Positions 42,404 to 54,890 of a stretch of 64,000 nt of DNA are shown piece after piece. The stretch covers positions 47,806,008 to 47,870,007 of the forward strand of contig CM059973.1 of NCBI GenBank assembly GCA_030490835.1, written 5' to 3'. Origin of the DNA: Annona cherimola. Its lineage: Eukaryota > Streptophyta > Magnoliopsida > Magnoliales > Annonaceae. Every line of letters starts with the position of its first letter. The first letter of the stretch is position 1. Position numbers and translations under genes: made by a program. The notes beneath the pieces are model-generated. The model saw nothing but the letters and a program-made list of their open reading frames with translations, had not been told where the DNA came from and did not search any database.

Positions 42404-44191
42404 CCATTTTATGGGTCCATTTGGGTTAGTAATATAGATCATTCTTTGTTGTTCTAACTTTGAAAGCCCAAATCTTGTGTTTCTTGGAACCCAAACTAAT
42501 TTTGCACCATGGTCATATAATTTCTTAAAATTACATTTGTAAGTTTTGTGCCCCATTTTATTGCAGAAATTACAAGCCATAGGTAATCTTGGAGTAGGCC
42601 TCCAAGTATGCAATGGTTCCATTATTGGTCTTCTAGTCCACTTAAAATTTTTCTTTTGTGGCTTGTATATAGATGCATTTTTAGTTTGATGTTTCTCAAA
42701 TATTTGTACATTTGATTTGCTACTTTCTCCTTGCTCAAATGTATGATACCCAAGACCTCTTTTATGTGTTTGGGAGGTCATATTCAAAAACATTTTGACG
42801 CTTTCTCCTGGATTAGAGAACTTAGCTAATGATTCGTTTAATGATTTGTTCTCCTTTTTTAGCAGATCATTTTCATCTTTCAATTTGTCTAATCTTTCTG
42901 CAAGTTTACCATTTACAATTATTGTTGCATCACATTGTCTTTTCTTAATTGTAAACCTGCTTCCTAATTTCTTTATTTCTTCATATAATGAATCATATGC
43001 AATTTGTAGTTCATCTAATTCAGTACATTTGAGGCATTCTTGAAAGGAAGAATAACTTGATTCAGAAAGGGAGAGTTTAGAGCTTACCTCTTCATTGCTT
43101 GTGTCTTTTGTTGAGGTAATTTGTTCTCCTTGCTCGATTTGTGCCATGCAGTAAATTCTTGCACATTCTTCCGCCTCGATTTCGTCGGTTGAGGAGCTAC
43201 TCGTTGTAGATTCCTCGTCATTCACGTACATGCCTCTTCCTTTATATTTCTGAAATCTTCTATTGTCCCCTCGATCCTTTCTTTGTTCTTTTGCCTTGTT
43301 TTCTTCGGGAGTTGGACATTGGGCTTGCATATGTCCCGAACCGCCGCATCGGTAGCACTTGGTTGATTCTTTCTTCTTCTCTCGGGGAGTTCTTTCTTTG
43401 AAGCTTCTGAAATTTTTGCCTTTCCTCACAAATTTTCTGAATCGTTTTGTGAGTAGAGCAATCTCGTCGTCATTTTGAGAAGAAGATGTGTCATCGGTGT
43501 CTTGTGCGGCTTTTAAGGCAATTGCTCTTTTGCCCCTGTGTTGATCTTCATTCCTTTTCTTAATTAGCTCATGTGACATAAGTGAGCTAATTAAGTCTTC
43601 AAGCTTCAGCGTGTTGAGGTCTTTGGCTTCTTCAATTGCAGTGATCTTTGGAGTCCATGATTCGGGTAGAGCTCTTAAAATCTTCATGACCTGCTCAGAT
43701 TCAGATATTGCTTTTCCAAGACCTTTTAAAGCATTAGTAATCTTAGAGAATCTAGCAAACATTTCAGAAATATTTTCTGTTTCTAGCATTCTAAAGTTCT
43801 CTAGTTCTCCAATCAAAATATTCCTTCTCGTCCCTTGGACTTGAGAAGTTCCTTCGTAGACAGAGGTTAGTGTATCCCATATCTCTTTGGCGGTTAAGCA
43901 AGAGGATACTCTATCATGCTCGGAAGCAGTGAGAGCACAAAATAAGGAGTTCATAGCTTTGGCATTGCTCTTCACTATTCTTACTTCCTCATCGGTCCAT
44001 TTGGAAGCTCGTTCATCGGTAGGCAATATTACTCCATCTTGGATAGCAATCCAAGAGTCCATATCGGTAGCCATGATGAGTTGCTTCATACGAAGCTTCC
44101 AATATCCAAAATTGTTCCCATCAAACAACGGTGGCCTTGTAAAGGATTGGCCTTCAGCAAATGCGGGAACGGAAGTAGATTGGGATGCCAT
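42389..44191 (-). CDS. gag: C3 Gag, intact
   Basis: 600 residues, MASQSTSVPAF start after the primer site. UBN2-type Gag core at about 15-215, basic region, knuckle CYRCGGSGHMQAQC near residue 280, Ser/Thr-rich acidic stretch, coiled coil (ELQIAYDSLYEEIKKLGS, KLKDENDLLKKENKSL), second knuckle CNFCNKMGHKTYKC, tail LVWVPRNTRFGLSK to GPIKWVPRR. Somewhat shorter than C2 Gag in the linker. It is the only intact gag-pol product of C3. It forms the particle that packages element RNA; as A1 has no enzymes, such particles could in principle be parasitised only by related copia RNAs, not by A1. Confidence 0.92.
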   Translation of the reverse strand: MASQSTSVPAFAEGQSFTRPPLFDGNNFGYWKLRMKQLIMATDMDSWIAIQDGVILPTDERASKWTDEEVRIVKSNAKAMNSLFCALTASEHDRVSSCLTAKEIWDTLTSVYEGTSQVQGTRRNILIGELENFRMLETENISEMFARFSKITNALKGLGKAISESEQVMKILRALPESWTPKITAIEEAKDLNTLKLEDLISSLMSHELIKKRNEDQHRGKRAIALKAAQDTDDTSSSQNDDEIALLTKRFRKFVRKGKNFRSFKERTPREKKKESTKCYRCGGSGHMQAQCPTPEENKAKEQRKDRGDNRRFQKYKGRGMYVNDEESTTSSSSTDEIEAEECARIYCMAQIEQGEQITSTKDTSNEEVSSKLSLSESSYSSFQECLKCTELDELQIAYDSLYEEIKKLGSRFTIKKRQCDATIIVNGKLAERLDKLKDENDLLKKENKSLNESLAKFSNPGESVKMFLNMTSQTHKRGLGYHTFEQGESSKSNVQIFEKHQTKNASIYKPQKKNFKWTRRPIMEPLHTWRPTPRLPMACNFCNKMGHKTYKCNFKKLYDHGAKLVWVPRNTRFGLSKLEQQRMIYITNPNGPIKWVPRR

Positions 44192-44225
44192 TTCAATAAG
44201 ATCTCTTTGGTAAACTCAAAGACCT

Positions 44226-44237
44226 GCTCTGATACCA
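44226..44237 (-). promoter_or_regulatory. C3 primer binding site (initiator tRNA-Met)
   Basis: TGGTATCAGAGC on the minus strand, two bases inside the 5' LTR end. Confidence 0.92.
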
Positions 44238-44239
44238 CT

Positions 44240-46134
44240 TGTTGGTCCCGAGTTGATGGCTAAACCCAAGAGGGGAGGGGTGAATTGGGTTCTTTAAAAT
44301 TTCTTTTGGTAAATCAAAAATCTTAATCCCTTGAAAAAGTTAATCACCTTTTTAAGCGAATGGAGAGCAAATAAGATAAAGCAGTAAAAATAAGTAGAAC
44401 ACAAGATTTATAGTGGTTCGGGCAAACCTTCCCTACTCCACTCTTCCAAGCTCACACTCCGTTGTGACTTGGGTTCCACTATGTATTCCAAGAATACACT
44501 TAGAGTCATCGCTCTCTTCTAGATTCAAAGCTCTAGGGGGCATACACAACTAGAGCCACTTGCTCTCTTCTAGATTCAAAGCTCTAGGGGGCATATACAA
44601 CTAGAGCCACTTGCTCTCTTCTAGATTCAAAGCTCTAGGAGGCATATACAATCACTTGCACAAGTAGGTGATGAGTCTCACTCCAATCACACCCTACTTT
44701 GCATACACTTGATCTTAGCTACCCAAGCTAAATCAAGATTTATACAACCAAATAAAGAAATGAATAAAAACTACACTTTACAGATTTATGTAGGCAGTTT
44801 TGAGCTCGAGGAAGAAATCAAAAACAGCTGGGATGATGATCGTTGAAGCAACCTGCAGTTTGAAACTCTTTCTTCCTTTGAAACACTCAAATATGGAGAA
44901 AAGGGATTTGAAAGTCTTTCTTGCACTTCTTTTCTCTCTATGATCCTTAGAGTAGTGTCACTTATCTTCTCACGTTCATTTGAATGTCCTTTTATAGATT
45001 GAGGAAAATATGAACGTTGTAGAAGTGGTTGGCGTGCAATAAATGAACTCCAACGTTCAAAAATTTGACCGTTATTCTCCAAGTCTAAGATGAAGTCGAC
45101 TTGGCCTGCGACTTAGCTTCCAAGTCGCACATGGAGTCGACTTGGCCTGCGACTTGGGTTCTTCAGAAACTCAAGTCTGAGACTTGGGTCAACTTGGTTT
45201 TCAAATTTCAACTTAAGTCGATCCTGAAGTCGACTTGGGTTGCGACTTGGCTTGATCTATTGCAGAAACGCCTTGATCCTTACTTAGTTTGCTTTAGATT
45301 TCTCCCTTTAGTCTTCATGAATGTTGAGTGGCCTTTATGTTTGTAGTTCTTGTGATTCGATGAAGAGCTTGGCCTGGATACTCTTGAAATGTCTTGAATC
45401 TTGCAAACTATTTGAAAGCTTTGAGTCCTTACACAAAATATGTGTGTTCCTTGCTTTGTTTTGGACTCACTTGATCTTCATGACTTGGGTATTACTCCAT
45501 TTGGAAGCTATCTTGAAGATTTTGTTTTGAGCTTGATAGACTTGATTTGAACTTGAACTTGGATTCTTGCTTTGATCTTAAGTCACTTTAAGAATAGTCT
45601 TTAAAGCTCATTTGTATGTGAGAAACTTCAAATGGATGTCTTGGATATGCTTTGAAACTTCAGCTTAGACCTCAAAACTTCTCAAGTCGAAGTTGGAGTC
45701 GACCTGGTTTGCGACTTCGCCCAAGTCGCACTTGGAGTCGACTTCGTCTGCGACTTCGCATCTTCGGGAGCCAGATTTCAACGCTGGACATTTTTGTGCA
45801 CTTTGAAGTCGATGCTGGAGTCGACTTCGTATGCGACTTGACTACCCAAGTCGCATGTGGAGTCGACTTGGCCTGCGACTTCACTCGTCAGAATTCCATT
45901 TTCAACTTTGTCCAGTTTTGGCTTGTTTGAAGTCGTTAGTGGAGTCGACTTCACTATCGACTTCACTCCCAAGTCGAAGTTCAAGTCGACTCGAAGATCG
46001 ACTTGACTTTTCTGCTTTCCTTAAACACTTGGCAAACATATTAGTCATATATATATATACTCAAATTAGTTCTTGTTAATCATCAAAACTCAATCCTTGG
46101 TCAATTTGTTTTATTTTGAACATTGTTTCCAACA
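44240..46134 (-). repeat. C3 5' LTR with promoter
   Basis: 1,895 bp. TATA-like TCTATAAAAG at 44989-44998 on the minus strand, GTCGAC array upstream (45093-46010), the same triplicated 51-bp units as the 3' LTR (about 44500-44650). Two bp longer than the 3' LTR because of a (TA)n difference near 46055. Confidence 0.92.
45093..46010. repeat. GTCGAC palindrome array, C3 5' LTR
   Basis: Same order of cores as 27955-28880. Confidence 0.9.
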
Positions 46135-46139
46135 ATATG

Positions 46140-49100
46140 GACTATGTCCAAAACATCATTTATTATTTAATTATCTTGACCTAGCAAAACAAATCTTTTT
46201 CATCATTGTTTATCACGAGTTATTGTAGAAATAACTCAAAACTCATTTACAGACAATATTTTGTGAAAAAGGGTAAAATTCCCTTTTTCTTATAAAATGC
46301 TGTTGAACAATATCATATAGAACTTGCTTGCTTAAAAGCAAATTGTTAAAACCATCGGTATCAAACATTAAATCCTTAGAAAACATTAGCATGGAGAACT
46401 TGCTTACTCATAAAAAAAATTCTCAATTCCATTAACTTGAAGCATTCCCATCCTTCGCAACACTTAGGATAAATTATTTATCTTAAGAAGTGTCGTTTGC
46501 TTCCCATAAAGCAAATCTTAAGACTTTTCATTACGGTCATCATTTTTCAAAACTTATGGCTTTGCATTAAAGCCATCATATTCAAAACTTGTGCTTGCCA
46601 ATTCAATAAAACATGAACATAAACATTTCCAACACAAACATAAACATTTCAATCATATCAATCTCATAGAAGGAAAATGACATTTTAGAAAGTTCGCTTG
46701 CTTATCTGAGATCGTTATAATCCCTTTTTCCTTCCATTCTTTTCCTTGCCTACATGAAAATAATATGATTTTTCATATATTTCTTTTCCTTGCATTCCGT
46801 TTAGTTTTCCAACCCATTTTATTCACATATATCTTTTATTCGACTTCTCAAGTCACTATGCATATATTTAGCATATACGTGCACATTTTTACACTTTCCA
46901 TCGGCTAATCACATAACATATATAACCCCATAATTAGGGTATCCATTCAACCATACAAAATCCATCCATTAACTATCATACATAGATTCATTAACCTTCA
47001 TTTACCATTTTTCACTCTTTTTACAAACTTCACACATCGGTGCCCGTTTTAAGCACACGTTATTGCCTTAAGCTTCATTACATAGTCCCAAATTTGGGAA
47101 TTAACATCATATAATTCAAAAAAGTTATGTAATCATGAAATTCATCATATTTTCATGCATTTTTGTACAAAACCACATTCTATATGTCATTCATCACTTA
47201 TGCAAGTCTATTGCTTCACGTATGCCCATTTAGCAACATATACATAAGATGTTTCATAAAATTTTCTAAGGCAGAGGTTTAATCCATATTTTAGAGGGTT
47301 AATTACCCTTAATTAAAATTTCATTTAGTGTATTTTTATGAGGTTTAAATCCACTTTCCATAGGTTTCCAAAACAGCTAGTTTGGAACCCGTTTTCACCC
47401 GTTTAACATGTCTTTTGACACATAACCTTAAGCAGTTATATTATTCCCAAATTTCAGCATATAATCTCACTTTTCTTAATCCATATTTAAGGATTTAACA
47501 CATATATAAATTTTGATTATTTCTACATAGGATTCATATTTCTTTTTTATTTTTCCTCAAACTATCCACATATGCTGAAATCAGGCGTACCGAAAATCTC
47601 AAAATTTTGAATTAATATCAAATCAAGTATTTTGATCTTAAATTTCTTCCATACCTTAATAACTACATGAATTAACCAAAATAAATATTTTCAGCATAAA
47701 AAATTAATCATGTATATACCCATAAAAACAGGAGCATCCATTTTCAGTTAGCCTTAATCACGTAAATTATGGGGCAGGTTTATACCCATAAAAACCTAAT
47801 TTTTATTTTTTTCATGTGATTCTAAATATATCTTATACATGTAAAATTTTCAGCCTTAAATTCCTTGTATAAAAACTATTAAAAATCCTTGGCTACAGCT
47901 GATCCTATCACCCATTTTACCTTATTTAGGTAAATTTTCTCAGATTTTTAATTTGAAACCTAATTATTCTTTTAAGCTGAAAATTGGGCCGTTACTTAAT
48001 CACCCCATAATTATTCTTTCCAAAAAATTTCATGCTAAAGTTCAGCCATTTACTATTCCGTTCATAATTTAGTTTATAACATCATATATCATTCAAAACT
48101 TCACTTTTCATCATCTAAATCATGGAATTTCATACATGCAAGCTAACACCCATTCCATATCAAATAAAAGGCATGTTGAATCATCACTTAAATCATTTTT
48201 AAACATCCATTTCATTTTTGAATTTTGGAGTTCAAGTACTCAAGATAAACCAATCAAAATAACACATCTACTTACTTGGATTGATGCTCTCCAAACCCTA
48301 ATCACTTGGAAGAGTTTTCCTCCACAAATTCTCTTCTTCTCCCCTTGACTTTCCCTTGGTTTTCTCTTCTTCTTGTTGGGCATGGCTGGACGTGAGGGCT
48401 GCTGTCCTTTGGGTGCAAGTTTCATCACTTGGAAAAAATCTCCAAGCTTCCAATGCATGTGAACGTGCTTGCTTGTGGAGCTGGAATTTCCAGCAATGGG
48501 CCCCACTTGCTGGGGCATTTTCCACAATCATTCAATGCATGTCTATCCCCTTTATGTGCTGGTGAACTCACAGCCATATAAATTATTTTTTTCATATTTT
48601 CTTAATTGCAAAAATCTGCATGCATTAAGATCGTCCAAATCTGTCCAGCCCTTGCACATCACTTGCTGTCCATTTTCATCATTTTTTTAAAATACCAAAA
48701 TGTGGGTAATTTATACACCTAATTATCCCTTAATTCATATATTAATTTGGTGCTAAAAAAATTAATAAAAATTATTGCAGCAGCATCAAATATGGGACGT
48801 CCACATGTGTAAACAAGCTGTCCATTTTTACACCTTCATTGGCAGCTACTGTTCAAGAATTTTCTTGAATTTTTTCACATAATTAAATGCTTATTTATAC
48901 ATCCCAACATGTCAGCTATATATATACATCATTTATAAAATAAAAATTGTGAAAAGTCCGACAATTACACCCTCTTGACGTCCATGCACTGCCACCCTTG
49001 TCTATGTTCATTTGAGCTCTCCTTAGCCCCTTAAATTTTATGAGATTTTTGAATTTTATAATTATGAATAAAATACCCCGCAATGGAGCTGCATTTTACA

Positions 49101-49718
49101 CCTATTTTTCCATTAAAATCATGCATTAATTTCACGTACTCTAGCATTAAATGAAGAGTACTTTTGAGGTGCATTAGTCAACCATGCTCACCTTTTTCAA
49201 TGCAGGTATTTTTCCAACATTTCATGCTTAATCTAAGCCATCCAAAATAAACATCTCATAATTTCATTCAACCGTTTTAAATTTCATCTCAATCCGAGTT
49301 TCCTAGCTCCCGTTATAGCCGTTTAAAGTTAACGGTTGAAATTGAAATATGATCAATAAATCATAACTCTAATTTCATCAAATATTTTCATAATTCAATA
49401 ATCCCATAATACCAAGTTCAACATCATCAACTGCCATTTCAAATTTTACTTGAATCCGCCTTACAGGCGTTGAGTTATGAATTTTTTAGTATTTTTCCAC
49501 TTAACTTGACAATTATCATTTAAATTCTCATAATCCATATAAAATAATCTAAAATGATTATTCATAATGTATTGGTGTATTTTAATCACCAACAAATTTT
49601 TCTAATCCTATTGGCCCATATCAGCTCATACTGATCATTCGAATCATCCATAATTCATTTAATTCACATATGTATGTCCAAGGCATACATTGGACCCTAC
49701 TTAGGTTGGGGTTTCACA
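46140..49718 (-). mobile_element. G1 5' LTR, outer part
   Basis: Continues the LTR from 27101 beyond C3 and ends at TTTCACA (49718), the minus-strand LTR start. With the inner part the LTR is about 5.8 kb, although an unnoticed old insertion could be included. AT-rich; the ORFs at 48136-48690 overlap on both strands without domains. The last 562 bp match the 3' LTR remnant 4689-5249. Confidence 0.7.
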
Positions 49719-50346
49719 CGGAATACGCTATAAAGTTCAACGCCTTGGTAAGATATGTGCCATGGATTGCCAATGTGCCAGAGAATAAGGCACAAAGGTT
49801 CCAAAGGGGATTAAGGCCCCAGCTAATAGAGGGGTTAGCCACATTATTAATAAAGGACTATGCCTCTAGCATTGAAAGGGCTAGGGCATTGGAGATGGAG
49901 TCCATGAGGACTCAAGAGCTTAGGCAAGCTCAAAAAAAATTCTTTAAAGCCTCCAAGGAAGGTAAGGCTAATAAAGGAAAAAGGGGAATCACTGGGAAAA
50001 AGAATATCGATGACAAGACAAAGAGCACCCCGACTTGCAGAACTTGCCACAAACGCCATTTTGGCGAATGTTTACAAGGAACGGGGAAATGCTACAAACG
50101 TGGCCAAGCGGGTTATGTGGCCCGGGACTGCGGGACCGACGAAGCCAAAATAATAAAGTGCTTCAATTGTGGTCAAGTCGGACACATTTCGCCCAACTGT
50201 CCGAATAACCCACAAGGAGCACCAGCTCAAGGGAGGCCGGCCCAGCAAAAGGTCCCCGCCATCGCCAATCGACCTAGTACTGCTACCAACCCCGTGCGTG
50301 TCCAAGCCCTCCCCGAATGGAGTCATAAGAGATGGAGGAAAAAGTG
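49719..50346 (+). pseudogene. gag: G2 chromovirus gag, C-terminal part
   Basis: Begins mid-domain at EYAIKFNALVRYVPW right after the G1 LTR, so the N-terminal half is missing here. The gypsy Gag core end (RFQRGLRPQLIEGLATLLI, YASSIERARALEME) is followed by a basic region and three Cys/His motifs: CRTCHKRHFGEC, a damaged one CYKRGQAGYVARDC (Cys to Arg, His to Tyr), and an intact CFNCGQVGHISPNC. It ends in another frame than the protease, so a frameshift separates them. G1 most probably inserted here and the 5' half lies left of the window. Confidence 0.85.
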
Positions 50347-50670
50347 ATTATAAGTATGATTTGCATTTTAGGAAATTCTGCAGTAGCTTTATTTCACTCT
50401 GGAGCTACGCAATCATTTATATCATACCAATTCGTAATCACACACGCACTTCAGGTAGAAGAAACTAGTAGTACTATACATGTAGAATCCCCAGTATATA
50501 GATTGACAAGTGTAAATCAAATTTGCAAGGCATGTCCTATCAGGATAGGGACAAAAATATTAGAAGCTGATCTCATCCTATTACCAATGACAGAGTTTGA
50601 TGTCATACTAGGGATGGATTGGCTAAGTCAATGGGGTGCGACAATTGATTGTAGAAATAAAAAGGTGTAA
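50332..50670 (+). pseudogene. G2 retroviral-type aspartic protease, catalytic Asp lost
   Basis: Folds expected of the gypsy protease are readable: SAVALFHSGATQSFIS and the later ILGMDWLSQWGATIDC flap-end motif. The active site, normally DSG, reads HSG (CAC at 50395-50397), so the enzyme would be inactive. A TAA at 50668-50670, probably from CAA, stops the frame before the RT linker. Confidence 0.85.
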
Positions 50671-52140
50671 TTTGAAACACCAAAAAATGAAATAGAGATC
50701 AGTAAAATAAGACAGCTAGAAAACACAATAAGGATGGTATCAGCCATGAAAGCAGCTAAGCTGATACGCCAACAATGTATAACCTATCTGGTATCTATAA
50801 ACATAATAAAAAGAGAAGGGGTACCTATGGAACAGATTCCAGTGGTAAAAAAATTTCCAGATATTTTTTCAAAGGAGCTATGTAGTTTACCACTGGAAAG
50901 GGAAATGGATATGGAAATAGAAATTATCCAAGGAACATCCCCAATCTCTAAAGCCCCATATAGGATGGCACCAGCCGAATTGGCTGAGTTGAAAGTACAG
51001 ATTCAAGATTTATTAGATAAAGGGTTTATTAGACCCAGGGCATCACCTTGGGGAGCTTCAGTACTATTTGTAAGGAAAAAAGATGGGAGTTTGAGACTCT
51101 ATATTGATTACAGAGAATTGAATAAAGTAACGGTCAAAAATAAGTACCCACTCCCAAGAATAGATGATCTTTTTGATAAATTAAAAGGAGCTTCGACATT
51201 TTCAAAAATTGATTTACAGTCAGGGTACCACCAGTTGAGGATATGTCCAAAGGACATCCATAAAACAACATTCAGAACAAGATATGGGCATTATGAATTC
51301 TTAGTCATGCCATTTGGACTAACGAATGCCCTAGCTGTGTTTATGGATATGATGAACAGGATATTTTGAGAATTTTTAGATCAATTTTTGGTGGTATTCA
51401 TTGTTGATATATTGATTTATTCAAAGACAGAAGAAGAGCATGAGAAACATATGAGGATAGTATTGAAAATTCTCCGAAGGGAGAAATTATATGCTAAATT
51501 CAAGAAATGTGAATTTTGGTTGAAATAGGTAGCCTTTCTCGGCCATATTATATCTGAGAAAAAAGTACAAGTAGACCCTCAAAAGATTGAGGTAAAAACA
51601 AAGTGGCCACAACCAACAAAAATCACAGAAATAAGAAGTTTCCTAGGGCTAGCTGGTTACTATAGGAGATTTGTGGAAGGATTCTCACAATTGTCAACTC
51701 CACTCACAAAGCTGACAAGGAAAGGATTTTGATATGAATGGACACAAGAATGTGAGAATAGCTTCCAAGAGTTAAAGAAAGGACTGGTAAAAGAGCCAAT
51801 TCTAACACTACCTACGGAGAAGGAAGGGTTTGTGATCTATAGTGATGCCTCAAAGAAAGGACTAGGATGTGTACTGATGCAAAATGGAAAGGTTATATCA
51901 TACGCATCCAGGAAACTCAAGCCAAATGAGGTAAACTATCCAACTCATGACTTAGAATTGGCAGCAGTAGTCTTTGCCTTGAAAATTTGGAGACATTATT
52001 TATATGGAGTTAAATGTGAGGTCTATACTAATCATTAAAGCTTCAAATACATTTTTACTCAAAAGGAGTTAAATATGAGGCAGAGAAGATGGCTCGAGTT
52101 ACTCAAGGATTATGACCTCGACATTTATATCATCCAGGTA
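50671..52140 (+). pseudogene. G2 reverse transcriptase and RNase H
   Basis: RT reads [52 protein letters not shown] and [13 protein letters not shown], then the catalytic box [12 protein letters not shown], where the first Asp of the usual FIDD is Val (GTT at 51403-51405). The connection [16 protein letters not shown] and RNase [52 protein letters not shown] follow. Stops: TGA about 51367, TAG 51526, TGA 51730, TAA 52036. Confidence 0.88.
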
Positions 52141-53094
52141 AAGCTAATGTAGTAGCTGATGCGCTAAGTAGAAATGTTAGCTTAGCACATATTATCACAA
52201 AGGAAGAAGAGCTACTACAAGAATTGAGACAATTAGAATTAATTGTAAGCCCACCTGGGATACAAGTTAGATTGTCTCAATTACAAATCTAGTCGAATCT
52301 ATTTAAGCAAATTAAAATGGCTCAATAAGAAAATGAGGATTTAAAGAATTATGTGGAGAAAATTATCAAGAAAAATCTCACTGAATATATACAAGATGAA
52401 CATAGGATGTACAGATATAGGGGTCACCTGTGTATACCCAATCAAGAAGAAATTAAGGAACATATATTGAAAGAAGCACATTTTTCTTCATTTTCGATGC
52501 ATCCAGGTAGCACCAAGATGTATCAAGACATCAAAAGGATGTATTGGTGGAATAATATGAAGAGAGAAATTGCTGAATATGTGGCCAAGTGCCTAACATG
52601 TCAAAGGGTTAAGGCTGATCACCAAAGAACCCCTAGAAAATTATAGTCGCTAGAAATTCCAGAATGGAAATGTGATGATATTACTATGAATTTTATTGAA
52701 GGGTTGCCAAGAACCCAAAATGGAAATGATGTTATATGGGTAATAGTTGATAGATTATCAAAGGTAGCACATTTCCTAGCCATCAAGAAAAATTTTACTG
52801 CTGAGCGACTGACTAAGATTTATTATAAGGAGATAGTAAGATTGCATAGAGTACCTAAGTCAATAGTTTCTAATCAATATTCCAGTTTTACGTCTCAATT
52901 TTAGAAAAGTTTACATCAAACCTTAGGTACACAGCTGAAATTCAGTACAACATTTCATCCTCAAACTGATGGATAGACAGAAAGGGTAAATCAAATAGTT
53001 GAGGATATGCTGAGGATGTGCACAGTAGAATTTGGAGGATCAAGGAATGAATATTTGGTTATGGCAGAATTTGCTTATAACAACAGTTATCAAG
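52141..53094 (+). pseudogene. G2 integrase, N-terminal and core part
   Basis: The zinc-binding HHCC segment reads HFSSFSMHPGSTKMYQDIKR and CLTCQRVKADHQ. In the core the first catalytic Asp is Asn (MNFIEGLP, AAT at 52689-52691), the second also Asn (VSNQYSSFTS, AAT at 52872-52874), while the Glu of TERVNQ is kept. Stops at 52290, 52326, 52644, 52902 and 52974. The frame is cut at AYNNSYQ by the solo LTR at 53095. Confidence 0.87.
53090..53094. repeat. Target-site duplication of the solo LTR, left copy
   Basis: TCAAG here and at 56215-56219. The integrase reading continues across the pair (NNSYQ to ASIQMAPFEALYGR). Confidence 0.9.
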
Positions 53095-54499
53095 TGTGAA
53101 ACCCCAACCTTAAACACGTATAAAACCCTAGGTAATGTATTAATGAAATATACATTCACGGGTATGAAAATATGTGGGAATAGAGGTTAAAATAAATTTA
53201 TAAAATTTGGATGAATAGTGCATGTGAATAGTAACCTTGGGATTAAGGCACGTGATTAAGAGTTAATCACATAGATTAACCTAATCATAAAAAGACGAAA
53301 AAGGAATTTAATCACTACAAGACAAAATATCATTACTTTTTGATATTTTAATACCATTTTGGATTTTAGTGGAAAATTAAAGAAAAATTCATAATTTGCA
53401 ATCCGAGCATCGGATTTCAATGAAATTTTTATGGATAGTTAAAAATTCATGATGAACATGATGAATGGGTTAAGATGTGATGAAAATCACAAATCAAGGG
53501 TTAAGATGAAACGTCAAATAGTGATAAAAAAGTAACTTATCTTTTTCATTAAATTACTTTTGACTTTTTATTAAAATAAATAATTAAAATAAAAAAATTA
53601 AATGAAAAGGCAGATATGACAGGGATGTTGCAGGGGGGTGGTTGGGAAATTTGACCAAAATCAATGGTCCATGATCATCATCATCATAAACCAACGGCAA
53701 GGATTTAATTATCTTAAAATAAATAAATTTTAATAAATAAAAAATCTAGAAAAATAGGTCTGCCATAGGGGGGCTGGAACAGGCCTAGGGTGGGATGTAC
53801 AAGGCTCCATGTACTTTTTAAAATTATAAAAAAATACATTTGCAATTTAATACCTCAAGCAAGAGGGGTAAATTCCAATTTGATGAAAAATTAAACCCTA
53901 TAAATAGGGGATAGGGGTGGACATCCAAGAGCACATTCAACCAGCTCCAACTTGAGCAAATCCCAGCTCCCACACCCTCCCACACGTACAAGGAAGAAAA
54001 GGAGAAAGTTAGAGAGAGAAAGTGTGAGAAAAAGTGGGATATCTCCACTTCGGGTAAGTAAATTCTATCCAAATTTCTTTTGGATGTTAAATAGGGTAAA
54101 ACTATATCTATATAATTCCTAATCATGAGAAAATAAGTAAATTTATAATGCTTACTTGGAATTATTCCGAAACATCGAAAATTTGGAGTGAAGATAGAGC
54201 ATTCGGGAAAATCATATATGATATGTTTAAATAATGCTCTAAATTTGATAAATGATGATTTGGGATGAATGATTATGATAAATATGATGTTGGAATGATA
54301 AAATATTAATCTCATAATTTTTGAAATTAAAGATTATGCTTAAGTGAAATTATGTTGATTTTTAGTATATGGAGAAAATGATTTATTTGGCCAAGTTAAT
54401 GATGATAAATTTATAATTCATGAATTTTCTCATGATATACTAAACATAAGCTATATCATGGTATTTTTTATTTTTGAAAAAAATGTCAATTTTTGGTAC

Positions 54500-54640
54500 C
54501 CATGAACAGTAACCCCATGTCGCCGTGAACAGTAACCTCGGGTGAACAGTAAATGTGAACATTACCCATGAACAGTGATCGTGAACAGTGATTATGAACA
54601 GTAATATGCTACAGTATCTAAGAACAGTAACAGCGTGATT
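54500..54640 (+). repeat. GAACAGTAA motif cluster
   Basis: At least seven GAACAGT(A/G)A(T/C) or close copies in 140 bp, irregularly spaced, with weaker 'gaatagt' copies near 53220. The G2 LTR has three to four copies at 58305-58350. Confidence 0.75.
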
Positions 54641-54890
54641 TTTGGAGAAATTTAAGATTAATATTTGTACTTTAAAGATGGGATTTTAAAGGAATTTATG
54701 GATAAAAAAATCCATATAAGGAGGTGATGACCAAATATCTTTATAAGATTAACCTTTATAGAAATGAGGTAATAAATGATTATAAAGCATGCATGCAAAG
54801 CAATCTAAGACATGGAATGATATATATAAAATATCATTTTTTATTGTATAGGAAAAGGAAAGGAAAAGGTGGAGGACACAGACTGAGGAG

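Larger units (their letters stand above)
27102..46134 (-). mobile_element. C3: Sirevirus-like copia element with a third ORF, split by A1
   Basis: Minus strand; about 11.2 kb without A1. LTRs 44240-46134 and 27102-28994, primer site 44226-44237, gag 44191-42389, pol 42381-40301 resuming at 32492-31493, a GTCGAC array 31306-31470, third ORF 31016-29427, polypurine tract 28995-29009. Perfect ATATG target duplication. LTRs are 1,893 and 1,895 bp and nearly identical. Unlike C1 and C2 it has about 2.4 kb of additional sequence between pol and the 3' LTR, the position of the env-like genes known in Sireviruses. Confidence 0.92.

Noticed and set aside
49670..49718. N-terminal extension of the G2 Gag ORF from an upstream ATG
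   Set aside because: The first 16 or so codons are G1 LTR sequence in the opposite orientation, joined by chance at the insertion border.
53824..54315. 163-residue minus-strand ORF with hydrophobic stretches
   Set aside because: Antisense to the promoter and leader of a solo LTR, not open in the related G2 LTR (only a short piece at 57748-57942).
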